Source: Erythrocercus mccallii
Taxonomy: Eukaryota; Chordata; Aves; Passeriformes; Dicruridae
Length of the DNA: 64,000 bases
Direction: 5' to 3'
Assembly (NCBI GenBank): GCA_013397435.1
Contig: VZRG01002507.1
Coordinates: forward strand, 8,628-72,627
This document shows positions 23,346-36,050 of this stretch, one piece after another. The stretch's first letter is position 1, and each line of letters opens with the position of its first letter. A model generated the notes under the pieces. That model worked only from the letters and a program-made list of their open reading frames with translations. It was not told the origin of the DNA and ran no database searches. The position numbers and the translations under genes were made by a program.

Positions 23346-23518
23346 AATCACAATCCTAAAATGGTTTGGGAAGAACCTTAAAAACCATCTTGTTCCAACA
23401 CCGGCACACCTTCCACTATCCCAGGGTGCTCCAAGCCCCATCCAGCCTGGCCTGGGACACTTGCAGGGGTGAGGGGCAGCCACAGCTTCTGTGGGCACAA
23501 CCTCTCCTCAGTACAAGG
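23346..23518 (-). mobile_element. CR1 LINE 3' fragment
   Basis: Read on the + strand: 'aatcacaatcctaaaatggt', 'cacaccttccactatcccag', 'ctccaagccccatccagcct' and 'ggcagccacagcttctgtgg', the mirror of a CR1 3' end. It abuts a second, different CR1 fragment to its right. Confidence 0.82.
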
Positions 23519-23535
23519 TCTAAACTTCCACTGCC

Positions 23536-23753
23536 CCACATCCCCAAGTGCCACATCCACAAGCCTTGTAAACTCCTCCAGGGATGGTGACTGCACCACT
23601 GCCCTGGGCAGCTGTGTCAGAACTTGACAACCCCTTCCCACGAAGAGATGTCTCCAAACATCCAGTCCAAACCTCCCCTGGTGCGTCTTGGGAATGTTTT
23701 CTCTTATCCCATCTCTTCTTACTAGGAAGTAAAATCCTTTCCTTGGGGAAGAA
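23536..23753 (-). mobile_element. Older CR1 LINE fragment, second subfamily
   Basis: 'ccaagtgccacatccacaag', 'ctccagggatggtgactgca', 'cagaacttgacaaccccttc' and 'ccaaacctcccctggtgcgt' match an internal 3' portion of an older-looking CR1 type on the - strand. Its own 3' tail is missing, and the copy at 23346-23518 lies where the tail should be. The younger element therefore probably landed in or beside it. Confidence 0.75.
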
Positions 23754-26039
23754 AAACCTGTTTGTTAAGAGAGTTCCTTCTAATTCCATTGAGACAAAAA
23801 TTAAACTCCCAGGAAGACTTGTTTTGCGCCATCTTGCTTGCTTTTTACCAGTTCTCTCTCTAATGGAGTTACTGAGATACTTTTGAAAGCATAGAGTCTT
23901 AACCTCTGTTCTCTTTTTGGAAATGATTTAGTGCAGTTCTCTTATCTGGGCATAATTAAAGGCCTTACAAGGTGTTTGTACCCTGCCATCCCTCATCCTC
24001 AGCCCTCCAAAAATGCTACAGACTTTAAATAAGTATAATTAAAGAAAATTAAGAAAAAAAGAAAATAGCTGATGGTAAAATATTGTTCTTTTTTGAAGGG
24101 AGATCAGAAAGCAAGCAAACCTTCCATGGGTGGCTGCCAAAGAAATGAGGAAGGAAACAAAAGCTGCTCCCGGGGCAGATGTGCTGGGAAGTCTGTGAGC
24201 CCTGCACTGCAGATTAGCTCTGTTTGGTTTGTGCTGGGCTCTGTCTCGCCGCTGGCCATGCAGGGACAAGGCTTTGCCCCGTGCAACAGAGCTCTCTCTT
24301 GGCTGGACTCTTGTGTCCCCAAGCCCTTCCACTGGGATGCCTCTGTTTGGGACCTTTCCATGGAGGGTTTTTGCTGCGTGGCTCTGTTGGCTCAGGGATA
24401 AACCCGACAGTCAGGCTGAGTTTAGGATCTGAACCTCCTCCCATTGGTGTTTTTGTGCCTTATCTGATGAGTCAGCTCTGTTATTGCAGGGACTGGAGCT
24501 GGGAAACACAGCCAGGGGACATGGAGGTGGTGCCAGCACTGCTCCTGTTCCCACCGCTCCCAGTTCTGTGGGAACACTGGATTTGTGAGGCCAAAGGACC
24601 CTGTGCTCCCCATCCAGCCCTCACCTGCAGGGTCAGCTCAGGCACTTCTCTCCATTCCTTCCAGTTCCACTGGGACAAAAACTGTGTTTCTGCCAGGCCT
24701 GATGTCCTCTGGTCTCTGGGGAGAGCCCTGAGCCCAGTGAGGGTGTGGAGCACAAATCCCTTGAGGAGCTCAGGGATCACTGCTCATTCCCTCCAACACT
24801 CGGGAGCCGGCCTCAGCTTGCAGCAGAACAGATTTAGTCTGAATTGAGGCTTTGTTTGCATGCCAGGAATGCTCTCAATCTGGCCCCCACTCCTCTTGGA
24901 ACAGCAGAACCAAGACAAGAAGTAGAGGTTTTGTCCTTCACGTGGAAAAGCAACCAAGAGTTAATCGCACACGTTTGCCAAACATTTACTGGATGAGATT
25001 TAGGGAGAGGGGCTGAGTGTGAGCATCCTGCACGAGCAGCCCAGCAGGTACTCACTGCTTCCCTGTAAGTCCTCGTCCTCCCCATCTGCTCTCTCTTTCC
25101 CCATAGCTCCTTTTTTGTTAGAACACAGAGAAGAGTTGTGATCACTGGCAGAGGAGTCACCATCGTTTGTTTAATAAATACTGATGGGAGGGCAGTGGTG
25201 GGTGAGGGGAATTTCACCTTGAAAGCTGACCCGGGCAGCCCTGCCCTGCTCGGGGCAGTCACCGATGTGCAGAATGTGTGTGAGAGGAGTTAAACACCAG
25301 ATGTCGGCGGATGCTTGATGGAGTCGTTAGTGGGAGCACTGGAGTGGGCAGTGCTTGGGGGAATTAATGAAATCGGTCAGCCCTAGCACCAGGAAGAGGG
25401 GAGAGGGAGAGGCTGATGGGAGATTTGGAAAGAAATGAGGATTTAATGAGGTGCAAAGAGGACACAACGGAGGTTTCTGCTCTAATGGGGAGAACGTGGG
25501 GTGGCAGAAGGGGCCAGGATCCCGCCACAGCCCAGGGGATGCGAGGGGAGATTTGAAGCAGAGCTGAAGTGCTGGGGGGCACCGGGAGGTACCTCTGGGG
25601 CACTGCACAGGAGCGGAACTCCGGGGAAATGAAAGAAGAGGGGGAAAAGGCCACACCGAGAGCAAACAGAACCCATTGCATTAATGCGATCAAATCTGCT
25701 TCTACTCGGGATGACTGAGCAAGGCTCCCGTGCAGATGGTGAATTATTGGGTTTTTAAAGAACACATCTTCCCAGTCACACAGCACCACAGACAAAAAGT
25801 TTGAAGCTTTTTCCTTGAACAATCCCAGCGATCTGAGTGATGATGAAAAGACAAAGGACACAAGTCCAGGTGGTAAATCAGAGAGTGCAGCACAGTGCTG
25901 CAGCCCTGCCCTCCCTTTCCCTCGCTGAGCACTTTTATAGCCCAGGCTGGGGGCAGGTGAATTTGCATTTAAACTTTCCTTCCCCCTCCGTGGTGGCACT
26001 TTCTGCCTTCTGCTTCTTTGAACTGGGAGGTGCAGAATT
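23754..26039. other. Non-coding sequence
   Basis: No gene or clear repeat. The AT-rich section at 23880-24100 and a TGAGTCA AP-1-type site near 24469 were noted. Overlapping frames (24224-24847 +, 207 codons; 25364-26044 -, 226 codons) have no recognisable domain. Confidence 0.42.
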
Positions 26040-26370
26040 GCCAAAGGAAAATAAAATAAAATGTCATCTTTTTTTATTTAATATTTAACTGCTGCTTAGA
26101 CTCCTCCAAGAAAAGACTCTGATATTACTGTTTGGATTGAATTACAGTGGCTCCGCCTGAAAGTTATATATTGCTGGTGCTCCATTATTCATTAACCATA
26201 GCTTTTCCTGTCAAGATCAACATGTACTTCTCAGCTGGTGCCTTGCCTGTGCAGTGCTGCAGATAGGGAGGGAATGTAAAAAAGATGCCTCTTAATTGTT
26301 TGGGGATTTCAGACACGGCTTTTAAAATGTCAGTGTCAGCTCCTGAACGATGGCATCCTTTTCCCTGTGA
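26040..26370. promoter_or_regulatory. Candidate conserved non-coding element
   Basis: An AT-rich block with 'tttaatatttaactgctgct', 'ttggattgaattacagtggc', 'aaagttatatattgctggtg' and 'ccattattcattaaccatag'. It stands out from GC-rich flanks and has a homeodomain-like site density. No open frame of note. Conservation is inferred from look only. Confidence 0.3.
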
Positions 26371-27100
26371 GCTCTGGATTGCCAACAGATGTTAACAGCT
26401 CCCGGCTGCACCAGCTCCTTCAGGAACTGGAGAGGGAACAAACAGCATCAGGGCACAGGCAGTGAGGTGTGGGCATCAATTTTGTCCCAGGGCGCAGAGA
26501 CAAAGCCCAGGCTCGGGGACTCCATGCAGCCTAAGCACCACTGGCTATGCCAAGGCTGGAAGAGGGGCTGGGCTTTCAAAGAGTGGTGGGGCTGCCAGCA
26601 GACAGGGAAGTTTAGGGGGAGGGAGGAAATAAGTTGAGGGAATTTTCTGTCCGGCAGCTTGAGGGTTCCTGGGTAATCCTCCCTCTCTGACAGACCTCAC
26701 ATGGGTCTGAGGGCACCTCTGTGGTTCAGCTCTGGGGGATGGAGATCAAGCCACTGTTCCATGGGATGGGGCCCTGCTCTCCTGGAGGTGCTGAACACCC
26801 ACCTGCCCATGGGAAGCAGGGAATTGATCCCTTGATTTGCTTTGCTCATGGGTGTGGCTTTTGCTTTCCCAATGAAATTGAATTTATCTCAGTCCATGAG
26901 CTCTCCAGATTTTACCCTCCAGATTCCCTCCCTGATGCTGCTGTGGAGACTGAGCGAGAGGCCATGAGGGGGTGGGTCTGTCTGGGGTTAACCCATGACA
27001 TTTCTGCAAGCAGGACACTCCTCAGTAGTCAGGTGGTGCAGTGAGGGAGGAAAAACCACAGGTTTCACCAGAGTTGGAGTGAGTTAATGACTTGTACTGA
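26371..27100. other. Non-coding sequence
   Basis: GC-moderate sequence with no recognised genes or repeats. Confidence 0.5.
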
Positions 27101-27266
27101 GGAGAAATTGTTCCCAGAGCAGCTGTGGCTGCCCCACCCCTGGAAGTGTCCAAGGCCAGGCTGGACATTGGGGCTTGGAGCCATCAGGGACAGTGGAAGG
27201 TGTCCCTGCCCATGGCAGGAGTGGGATGAGGTCACTTCCAACCCAAGGCATCTCATGGTTCTATGA
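27101..27266 (+). mobile_element. CR1 LINE 3' fragment
   Basis: 'agagcagctgtggctgcccc', 'caaggccaggctggacattg', 'gtgtccctgcccatggcagg' and 'acttccaacccaaggcatct', ending 'catggttctatgaag'. This is the terminal ~165 bp of CR1. Confidence 0.87.
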
Positions 27267-28919
27267 AGAGTACACATAACAATTCCATGACACTCCCCAG
27301 GGGGTCCAAGGGAACCCCGGGGTCTGGGGTGCAGGGTGGGCACCCTCAGGGTACAGGACTGTACCTGGCTGGGAGCAGAGTCTGCCTTGGAAGGAGCTGG
27401 GAACTCGTTCCCATGGCCGTGGTGCTGCCAGATCTGCCCTGCCCTGTCCTCTGCCCCTCTGTGCTGTCCCTGTCCCTGTCCCTGTCCCCGTCCCTGCTGG
27501 CAGCAACAGGAGGGCACAGTTCAGCTGTACCCACTCCCCAAGGGAAAGCCCAATGTCCCCAAATGTCCCTGGGACAACAGAGCCATTTCCACAGTCACTG
27601 AACGTGTTTATTATGGGGCAGCCAGGAACCCAGGATGCAGGGACAGCCCTGCTACCCTCACTTGTCCTTCAGTTTAATGGGATACAGGCATAAATCATAG
27701 ATCTGATACTGCACATGGGCTCTGCCTGTGTTTTTTTTATAAAGAACATTTGCTCTGATTTATAGAGCCCTGAGTTTTGAATTAGTCTAGCTTGAAAACT
27801 GAATCAAATCTTTCCATCAAGTCTGTTTTTCTGCATTATGAATGGCTTAGCTGTTTAGTAATGGAATGCCAATCAGCCATTGCTGCTCTCCATGGGCAAT
27901 GCCGAGAGGATCATTTCGGAACATAGACTCTGTGATTACCTGAAATGAACTGTAAAATTGTATTTTGTTTAAAGCTTTCTCTTCTGCTAGGAGGTTCCTG
28001 AGCAGATTGTGGAATCGCCTTGCTGGTGGTGTGATGGGGGTTAAAGCAGGAGGGGGACACTGAGGGAAGAGGCATTCCTTGAGTTTCTGCCAGACTCTCC
28101 TCATGTGTGGAACTAGGAGGATCACTTCCTAAGCCAAAGGGATGGCCTAGGAGTTCAGCCCAGATCACATCTCTGGCCTAGACACACAGTGGGATAATTA
28201 ATGGCTTTTTCTTCTTCCTGCCTGTTCTCCCTGCCTGGGGAGGGAGAACCATGCAGGAGCAGCACTCCTGGCACAGAGGCTGCTGGAGCCATGCATCCAG
28301 CCACAAGCCTGGATCCCCTCACAAACCTCAGCTGCCTTTGGAGCTGCTCTCTGGCTTTGCAGGCAGGAAAAGGTGCAGCATAACCCCCAGCTTTGCACAG
28401 AAGCTGTGCAAAGGTGCTGGGAGCACAGCTCCACATGGGGCTGGGGCAGCTCCTGGCACAGCTGGAGATTCCCAGGGACAGGTAGGAGTTAGAGGACAAG
28501 GAAAACCCTGGGATGCCTGGTTCCCACTCCCCACAGCATCTTAAAGCCTGGCCTGACACAGAACAGCCTCCCATGAACATGGAGCTGACCCAGGACCCTC
28601 AGCCAACACTTTGTGCCCTGAGCTCAGACCCCCCAAGCACCCCAAGCTCCCCAGAGCTGCTGCAGCCCCACTAGAGCATGAGAGATGAGAAATACTTAAA
28701 AATCCTCCAAGTCAGCCAGGCTGACCCTCCCCTGCAAAGCCCACCCTCCCTCCTGGCTGAATTTGTCAGAAGTCAGCTTTAATGAAGCTTCCTCCAAGTA
28801 AGGCCCTCGACACCAAGGTGGCAGAGCTCTCCACCTTCAGCTCATATTTTCACTTTGTCACATACACAGGAGCATAAAAAATAAGCTGTTTTTCAATCAA
28901 ACAACCCAAGGTTGTCCAA
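27267..28919. other. Non-coding sequence
   Basis: Includes a (CTGTCC)n tract at 27464-27496 and an AT-richer island at 27725-27850 ('tttatagagccctgagtttt'). No gene was recognised. Confidence 0.45.
27464..27496. repeat. (CTGTCC)n microsatellite
   Basis: Five and a half hexanucleotide units with one substitution. Confidence 0.88.
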
Positions 28920-29280
28920 ATCTTTCATATTCCACCCGAGTGATTTATTCAGTGAATTATTTTGCTGTATTTAATGAGTTCCAGTTTGATTTGACGACGT
29001 CTAAGTTTCCACTCTCTGTCTGCTCCCATCCATCTCAATATGAGAGATTCGCTGAGATATTCCTTTAAAGTCACGTTTAATGGTTTTGGGTTAGGTCTCA
29101 TTAATACAGAAATGATTTTACTAAAGAGCTCACATGCTAAACCCACTCTGCAGAATACATCAGCAAAAAAACACTTTAAATGGGCTGAAATAAATAACTT
29201 TCTGGAGCTTTCATATGCAGCTCTAAAACATCTAAGCCTAGATATACTCAAATGGTTACATCAAATCCTTGTTTTGTAGA
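28920..29280. promoter_or_regulatory. AT-rich conserved-looking block with open frames
   Basis: About 360 bp of even, non-repetitive AT-rich sequence unlike its flanks. A 100-codon frame is open on the - strand (28949-29251) and a 79-codon frame on the + strand (29040-29279). The - frame peptide is leucine-, serine-, lysine- and arginine-rich, and I do not recognise it. Being open on both strands argues against coding. A conserved non-coding element is the simpler reading, and an unrecognised exon is the alternative. Confidence 0.3.
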
Positions 29281-31280
29281 GAAAACTGATGCAATTCCAC
29301 ATGAGATCATGTCAGGCCAGGCTCGGGGCACAGTTCCAGGCTGGCAGTGGGGAGGAAAGGGGTCTCATCTCAGCTATCCTCATGTAAATTTTGGTGTTTT
29401 CGCTGGTGCCTTGACCCCCTTTTCCAGCCTCCCTGCGTGGATTTTGCCCAGTGCAGTGGCGTTTCCCCTCCACACCCCTTTACACACACTATCACAGGAA
29501 TTCTGAAAAATCAGGAATAGAAAAATAATATTAGCATGAGTATCAGACTCCAAATTGGCTGTCTGCTGTAGCTTTGGGTCTCATGGGGGACTGTGAGTTC
29601 TAGTTGAGGCTCTTCCTGCCATTAAATCTTGTTTTCCTCCCCCATCCTGTGCCACTGCTCCAACATCTGATGGAGCTTCACTCAGGTCACCCCTGGGGAC
29701 TTTCTCTTCTGCTCAGCTGACAGAAGGTGGCAGAAGCATCGTGAACCTCAATTCCTCTGTCAAATTTGCTGGGAAATAACTAAAACATTCAAAAATGACA
29801 GAGGTGGGAGAAAGCAGAGATCCACACCCTGTACTCACAGTGTGGAGTTTCTTTAGAGCTCAATTTCCTTCAGAAAACGGACAAAACACCTGCAGAAAGT
29901 TTCCAATTTACAAATTGTGTGCAGGGTCTCACCAGGAGGGTGTGCCAGTGGTCAGTGAGAGGCACAGCCGACAGTGGGGCTGTCCCTGCCTCAGTTTCCC
30001 TGCTGGAAAGCAGGGCTGAAAGTTCAAAACCCTTTTTATTTAAATTCCCTTTGAGGCTGACACATGAAGAGCTACCCAAGAGCAAAGCAGTCACTATTAA
30101 GTGGAGGGTTCTGTGCCTGGGAACAATAGGTGTTTGATTGTGCCAGTGCCAGGAGATTGCTTTCCATGAGGGTATCCCTGGCAGGTGCTGGAGCTGGGAT
30201 CTCCCCCAGTGGGAAGAGCCGTGAGCTGTGATGTATCGCTGCACTCTGGAAACAGTTATAGCATGTTCCTCGCAGTGGGCAGCTGCAAAGCAGCTCCTTA
30301 AGCTTTTATCACAGCAGGGCAATATCGACAGCCAATGAACTTCTCTTTCCCCGAGCACTTGCAGAGGGATGAGCGTTAAAATCCTCCACCCGTTCAGCTC
30401 CTCGCTGATTTCCATCCGTGCCGAGCTCGTCACAGGGCTGCGTCTCACAACAGAGGGGCTCTGGTCAGGGGTTGTGCCCGAAGACAGCGGGCTCAGCAAA
30501 CAGCTCCAGCCACTGGACATCAGAGGGGCAGTGCCCTTGGGGTGGGGAGAAATATCCAGGGATTTCCTACAGCTGGGAAAATCAGTGGGAGCTGCAGGAT
30601 GACACCCCAGGCCCACTGCAGCCCCCACCACACTGGTGATTGGCAGGGAGGGTCCCATTCTGGGACACATTCCATGTGAGATGAGGAAGGGGCCCCAAAA
30701 GCTCCCTAATTCCTAGGGACTGACAGGCTTGGCACTGCAGTGTGGTGAGGGAGCGGCTAAAAGAGTGGAGTAAGATAAATCTGGACAAACATGTTTGATA
30801 CTTGGCCTCTGCTCCACCTGATTCCTCCTCTTCTTCTCTGTTCTGTCTCAGAACTCCAGCCAAGGGTCATTAAATCAATGAGCAGATTTCCTGGTATCCA
30901 AGCACTCGGGGTCAGGATCCTGTAGTGCCTGGGCACGCGAGCACAGCCTGCAGCACATCCCCTATTCATTAACGGGATCATTATTATTGACGTGTCACTC
31001 ACGATCCCCCCATCGATCCTGGCAAACCAACAGGGGCTCAGAGCTGGGCTGGAATCACAGCTCTGCTGCAGCCTCGGGATTGACGGGCAGGGAGCAGAGG
31101 CTCTTCCTGGAATCACAGAGGTGGAACAGTGGCTCTGACAGTGAAGTGCCAGGATTTTGATAATTGCAGGGCTTGTGGAAGGGGTCTGGAAGAGGAGAGA
31201 AACAAGAGCTGGAGAGCTGTGCCAAGTGGGTGCCTGCTGGTGTGCCTGACACAGCACTCAGGTCCCAAATGTCCCTACAT
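29281..31280. other. Non-coding sequence with two conserved-looking islands
   Basis: Two stretches look constrained: 30195-30440 ('gtgatgtatcgctgcactct', 'ttatcacagcagggcaatat') and 30955-31025 ('aacgggatcattattattga', 'cgtgtcactcacgatccccc'). Both are richer in CpG and in unusual motifs than neutral bird DNA. The - strand frame at 29870-30670 is the longest gap-free open frame in the window (266 codons) but matches nothing I recognise. Confidence 0.38.
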
Positions 31281-31755
31281 TTGCATCATGTGTTCAGTTT
31301 GAGGTCCCTCAAGACAAGAAGGACACTGAGGGGCTGGAGGGTGCCCAGGGAAGGGAACAGAGCTGGGAAGGGGCTGGAGCCCCAGGAGAGGCTGAGGGAG
31401 CTGGGAAAGGGGCTCAGCCTGGAGCAAAGGAGGCTCAGGGGGCCCTTGTGGCTCTGCACAACTCCCTGCCAGGAGGGGACAGCCGGGGGGGTCGGGCTCT
31501 GCTCCCGGGGAACAGGGACAGGAGGAGAGGGAACAGCCTCAGGCTGAGCCAGGGCAGGCTCAGGGTGGATTTTAAGGAAAATTTCTCCATAGGAAGGATT
31601 GTCAGGCACTGGCTCAGCTGCCCAGGGCAGTGGTGGAGTCCCCATCCCTCTAGACATTTAAAAGCTGTATGCAGGTGACCTTGGCAGTGCTGGGTGATGG
31701 TTGCACTCAATGATCTCAGAGAGCCTCTCCAACCCAAATAATTCAATCCTATGAA
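31281..31755 (+). mobile_element. CR1 LINE with decayed reverse-transcriptase ORF end
   Basis: About 475 bp of CR1, from 'ggtccctcaagacaagaagg' to a tail 'ctctccaacccaaataattc'. It retains the end of CR1 ORF2 in broken form. 'SLEQRRLRG' is readable in one + frame near 31410-31440. 'QGRLRV' and 'RIVRHW' follow in another frame within 31448-31678. The CR1 C-terminal segment is thus split by at least one frameshift and is non-functional. It shares long stretches with the copy at 35590-36050, about 4.3 kb away in the same orientation. The element is 5'-truncated and lacks the polymerase core. Confidence 0.87.
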
Positions 31756-34700
31756 TTGAATCTTCTCCCTAAAAGATTGCTGGGCCTACTGTTCCAAAGC
31801 TCCCAGATCACCATTCCAGGACAGAGCAGGGCTGCCCAAGTCCCAAAAACCAGGCAGAGCTGAGGTCCTTGCAGAGGAACTCACTCCCTTGCAGTCAGCT
31901 CCTCATCACCTTTGGGTGGCTGCAGGGCCCTGTGTGCCCGTGGGAGGAGTGGGATGCACAGATTCCAGCTGTCTAGCTTGATTCATGTGGCAATTCCAGA
32001 GGCTCTGAAATCTGGTGTTATTTGCACAGAAAAAGTCAATGCAGTGACTTTCACAATAACTTTTTGTTATCGTTCTGTTAAATGATCCTGCATTCAGGCC
32101 TCAGGAAAGGGGACATGAGCAGCTGGAAAGGCAAAAAAAGAAAAGATATTTTTAATTTTAGGGTTTTTTTCCCCTGCTCTGAAATGTTTCACCTCTGAAG
32201 GCAGAGTGTGGGCAGGCAGGGAAGCACAGCAAGGTTATCAGGAGCCCTCGGCATGGCCAGGGCAGAGCTGCTGCAAAAACAGCGTCCTGTCCTTGTCACC
32301 CTCCACACGCAGCTTTTGGGAGTGAATAAAACCTCTCTCTCCACACTACCCGAAACTCAGTCCCTGTCTATCTCCCTACTGAGGCCTCCAGCTCCTCATC
32401 TGTGTGCATCACTAGATGGGATAGAGACTGAGGTATAGGGACAGATGGAGATGGATTGGTGGACAGCTGTGCAGCCATCCATCTGCTCCTGCACCCATCC
32501 ATCTGCCTCCAGAGCCCTGCTGCCCTGCCCATCGTGGGGAGCAAGCTCTCCTCCCGGGTGAAGACCGAGAGGAGATGGATGGATGGCTGAGTGGGTCTTT
32601 ATTTAACGCATCCATCTCTCTCTTCTCCCATACTGACCCATCAGACCATCTCCACATTTTTCCTCTGCCTATCTATGCTCAGAAAGCCTGATCCATCCAG
32701 CTCCCAGTTAAGGATTTTGCATCAAAGATCAAATGTGTTTGACCCTTCTCAGCATCATAAAATTACTTGCATCACTCCTTGGGTTTGTTATGGTTTTAAT
32801 GGAGAGGAGCAGAGCCTGAGAAGGAGCAAATACCAGGTGCTGTCCCCAATTAAATGTCAGGTTAATCATCCCCAGGAAGGCATGAGCAGCATTCCAACAG
32901 CCAGGCAGGGTTCAGCAGGGGTGCATGAGGGATCCAGACCAAAAAATCCCACAAAAGCCCCATAGTTCCCCTGGCTTGGGTGGATCACATCCATTGGGAT
33001 AGCACCAGCTTATCCATTGCTTGGGAACAGCAACCCCCACAGGATGGGGAAGGGCTGGAGATTTGGGTCTGACCTCTGAAGGTGGGGCTGATTTAACTCC
33101 CAGCTCCCTCCCCTCTCCAGGCCGTGTTGGATAACTTAGGATGGCTAAGAACACACAGTTGGGAACATTCCCATTGCTCTTCCCTCCCTGGACCCCTGTT
33201 CCCACTCCAGAGAGAAAGGAGCTCAGCAAGGGCTGCTGCCCTGGAAAGGTTGCAGCCAGACTTTACCATGCCTTCAAAACTAAGAAAATTAAAGGAGAAG
33301 GGAAAAAATATTGACTTGGGGGCCACTTAAGTCCTCAGCACAAGACTGGGGCTTTACAAAATGCCTATTTGGTAAAACTGAACTTCTGCACAGAGGAGGC
33401 TGCATACAACTCTCTCCTTTCTGGCTGCCTCTGGGACATTTTTGTCTTTATTCATGTTTCAGCCTTGATATTTGCAAAATAAAAGAAATTTCTGGTTTGA
33501 AATGATTCTGCGTTTCACAATGTCGAGCTGATTATCGTGAAATTAATTATTACAAACAGAAAGTTAACACGGTAGAAACGGATATAAAAACCTCCCCAAA
33601 ATTGCCCAGGGAATTATTTGCACAGATCAAAAGCAATTTACTCTGCCAAGCTTTTATGTTGCAAATGGTTTTTGAGAGCTCCTCTTCCCAGCCCAGTGTG
33701 GTTGGCAAGGGAGGTTTGCTGAACCTAAAACATTTGGCAGGGCAGGAAAATTCTCCCTCCTCCTGTGTAAGTAAGGTCAGTCCCTGGAAGTGGAGGGATC
33801 AAAACTTAGGGGAGCCCCAGGAAGGGGCTGAGGCATCCCCCTGTTCCCAGATCCACATCTAATACCAATATTGCAAATTAAACATGAGGGGATGAGGGTG
33901 GGAGCAGCCGGCAGGAGGAGGCAGGAGCCCTGCACAGCAAGGGGGGTGCCTTGGGTGCAAAATATTTTGGGAAATGCCCTGGCAGGCAGAAGGGGCCAGC
34001 AGGCACAGCAGGGCAGGGAAAGGGCAGCTGCCTATCTGCTCATCTCCTGTCCCAGGCAGTTTGTCCTTCATTTCCTGAGCTACAAATTCACTTGGACACA
34101 TGTTCTGAATTTAGAAACAAGCACATTCAGTGGAATTCATATTTTATGAAGCTCCTTTTAAGGGCATTTTGTAAAAGAAATTACTAAATCTGATTTTTCC
34201 ATTCTCTTCAATCTCTTATAACTTCCTAACGAGTGTCAGGGAACATAAAAGGACCAGCTTAGGCTGTGCTGTGAACCAGGAGATTTGAGAGCCTGTGAAC
34301 ATCCCAGAATTTACCTGTACCAATGAGACATTTAGAATTAGAATATGGTTTCCCCCACAGCAGCTCAGGAGAGCTTTGCCATTACCCCTGACTCAAGTCT
34401 AGGGAAGAATTCAGTCAAACATTAGAGACCTGCACCTCCAGGAGTGTGTTCTACCCCTGCTGAGTGGTCCTGGACATGGGGTTTCCCTCTTCTGCTTTAT
34501 TCTTCCTTTAATCTTACAATCCACACACACAGAATCAAAAGAGCTGAGGCTGTAAAGTTCAGCACTCAGATCTCTGAGAGCTCAAATTTGCCATTCTAAT
34601 CTCACAGAGAGGTACATGCACGTCTCTGCACTCCAGCTGTCCACTTCATTGCTGACAAAATGACAGAGCCACACCCCTGCAGGTGTGGCTCCTGGCTTTC

Positions 34701-35589
34701 CCAGAGGATAAACCAGACATCAAATGTGGATGTGCTGCAGGTGCAGAAAACCCTCTGCCTTCCCCCAGAAATGGAGGGTCCTCAAACCACAGCTCCCCTT
34801 TGGAAATAAGGCAGGATTTGTGTCTTGGGCTATGTCTGCATTAACACCAATGTCAGCAGAGTTTCACAGGGTGCTCTGGAGTGGCCCCAGCCCTATCCCA
34901 TGCTCTGGACATGACTGGGATGCTCCCAGAGAACCTTCTCATCCAGGAGCTGGACAGGAGGCACTTCAAGCTCTCCAAGATGGCTCCAGAGTGTGGAGAA
35001 AACGGAAGGAGATACATCTCAATCCCAGCTAAAACACCCATGGAGTTGCCCAGGAAGGCCAAGTCCCCATCCCTCACCCCCAGCCAAAGCTCAGAGGTCT
35101 GGGAATTCAAGTGTGCAAACTTTCTTTCCATCTTCTCCAATCTATAAATCACTCATCAGACATTTGGGTTGGGGAAATAAATAGTCCATGCCACAAGCAG
35201 TGAGACATAAAGATGTTAAGTGTTCAAAAGTGTGTCTAATCCCTTTAATAGATCTCTTGCTATTAATTTCAGTACTTGCTGTGGCTCTGCCAGGCCCCTG
35301 TCATCATTCCTGGGGATGATATCTGCAGGTAGCCTATCTGCCCCATCCAAACACTTTTCATATTTCAGACTCTTTGCATTCAGCACAAAGCAGCCAAACA
35401 CCACGGGAGCCACTGACACATAAATCTGCCACCCATCCCATGGGGAAACAAAGGGCTGGAGGGGACAAGGAAGAGGGCCCGGGGTCATTTGACAGTGACA
35501 ACCTCCCACACAGCTCCAGGCTGGCACAATTCTCATGTTCACTGAATGTTGGAAGATGCATTTGCTCAGGATCTGTGTGGGACAGTCCT
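31756..35589. other. Non-coding sequence between CR1 copies
   Basis: No gene was recognised. GGAT/CCAT-rich short repeats occur at 32440-32600. AT-richer stretches lie at 33480-33600 and 34085-34230 ('tgtcgagctgattatcgtga'). Confidence 0.42.
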
Positions 35590-36050
35590 GGGCACAGCAC
35601 CTCGAGACCTGGAGGGGCTGGAGCATGTCCAGGGAAGGGAACAGAGCTGGGAAGGGGCTGGAGCTCCAGGAGAGGCTGAGGGAGCTGGGAAAGGGGCTCA
35701 GCCTGGAGCAAAGGAGGCTCAGGGGTCCCTGTGGCTCTGCACAACTCCCTGCCAGGAGGGGACAGCCGGGGGGGTCGGGCTCTGCTCCCAGGGAACAGGG
35801 ACAGGAGCAGAGGGAACGGCCTCAGGCTGGGCCAGGGCAGACTCAGGGTGGGCAGCAGCAGGAATTTCCCCATGGAAAGGGTGGTCAGGCCTTGGGAGGG
35901 GCTGCCCAGGGAGGTTTCGAGTGCCCATCCCTGGAGGTGTCCCAGGAATTCCTGGGTGTGGCACTCAGGGCTCTGGGCTGGGGACAAGGTGGGGATTGTG
36001 CACTCAATGACCTTTGAGCTCTTTTCCAACCTCAGTGATCCTGTGACAGT
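35590..36050 (+). mobile_element. CR1 LINE with decayed reverse-transcriptase ORF end
   Basis: The same subfamily as 31281-31755, with near-identity over about 35625-35850 versus 31335-31560. 'SLEQRRLRG' appears in one frame and 'QGRLRV' plus 'MERVVRPW' in another, so ORF2 is again frameshifted. It ends 'gctcttttccaacctcagtg', 'atcctgtgac', a CR1 tail. The long overlapping open frames here (35535-36017 +, 35358-36134 -) are products of this element and not host genes. Confidence 0.87.

Noticed and set aside
28660..28760. Weak CR1-like words ('aaatcctccaagtcagccagg')
   Set aside because: No diagnostic CR1 tail or block order, so similarity is too weak to call.
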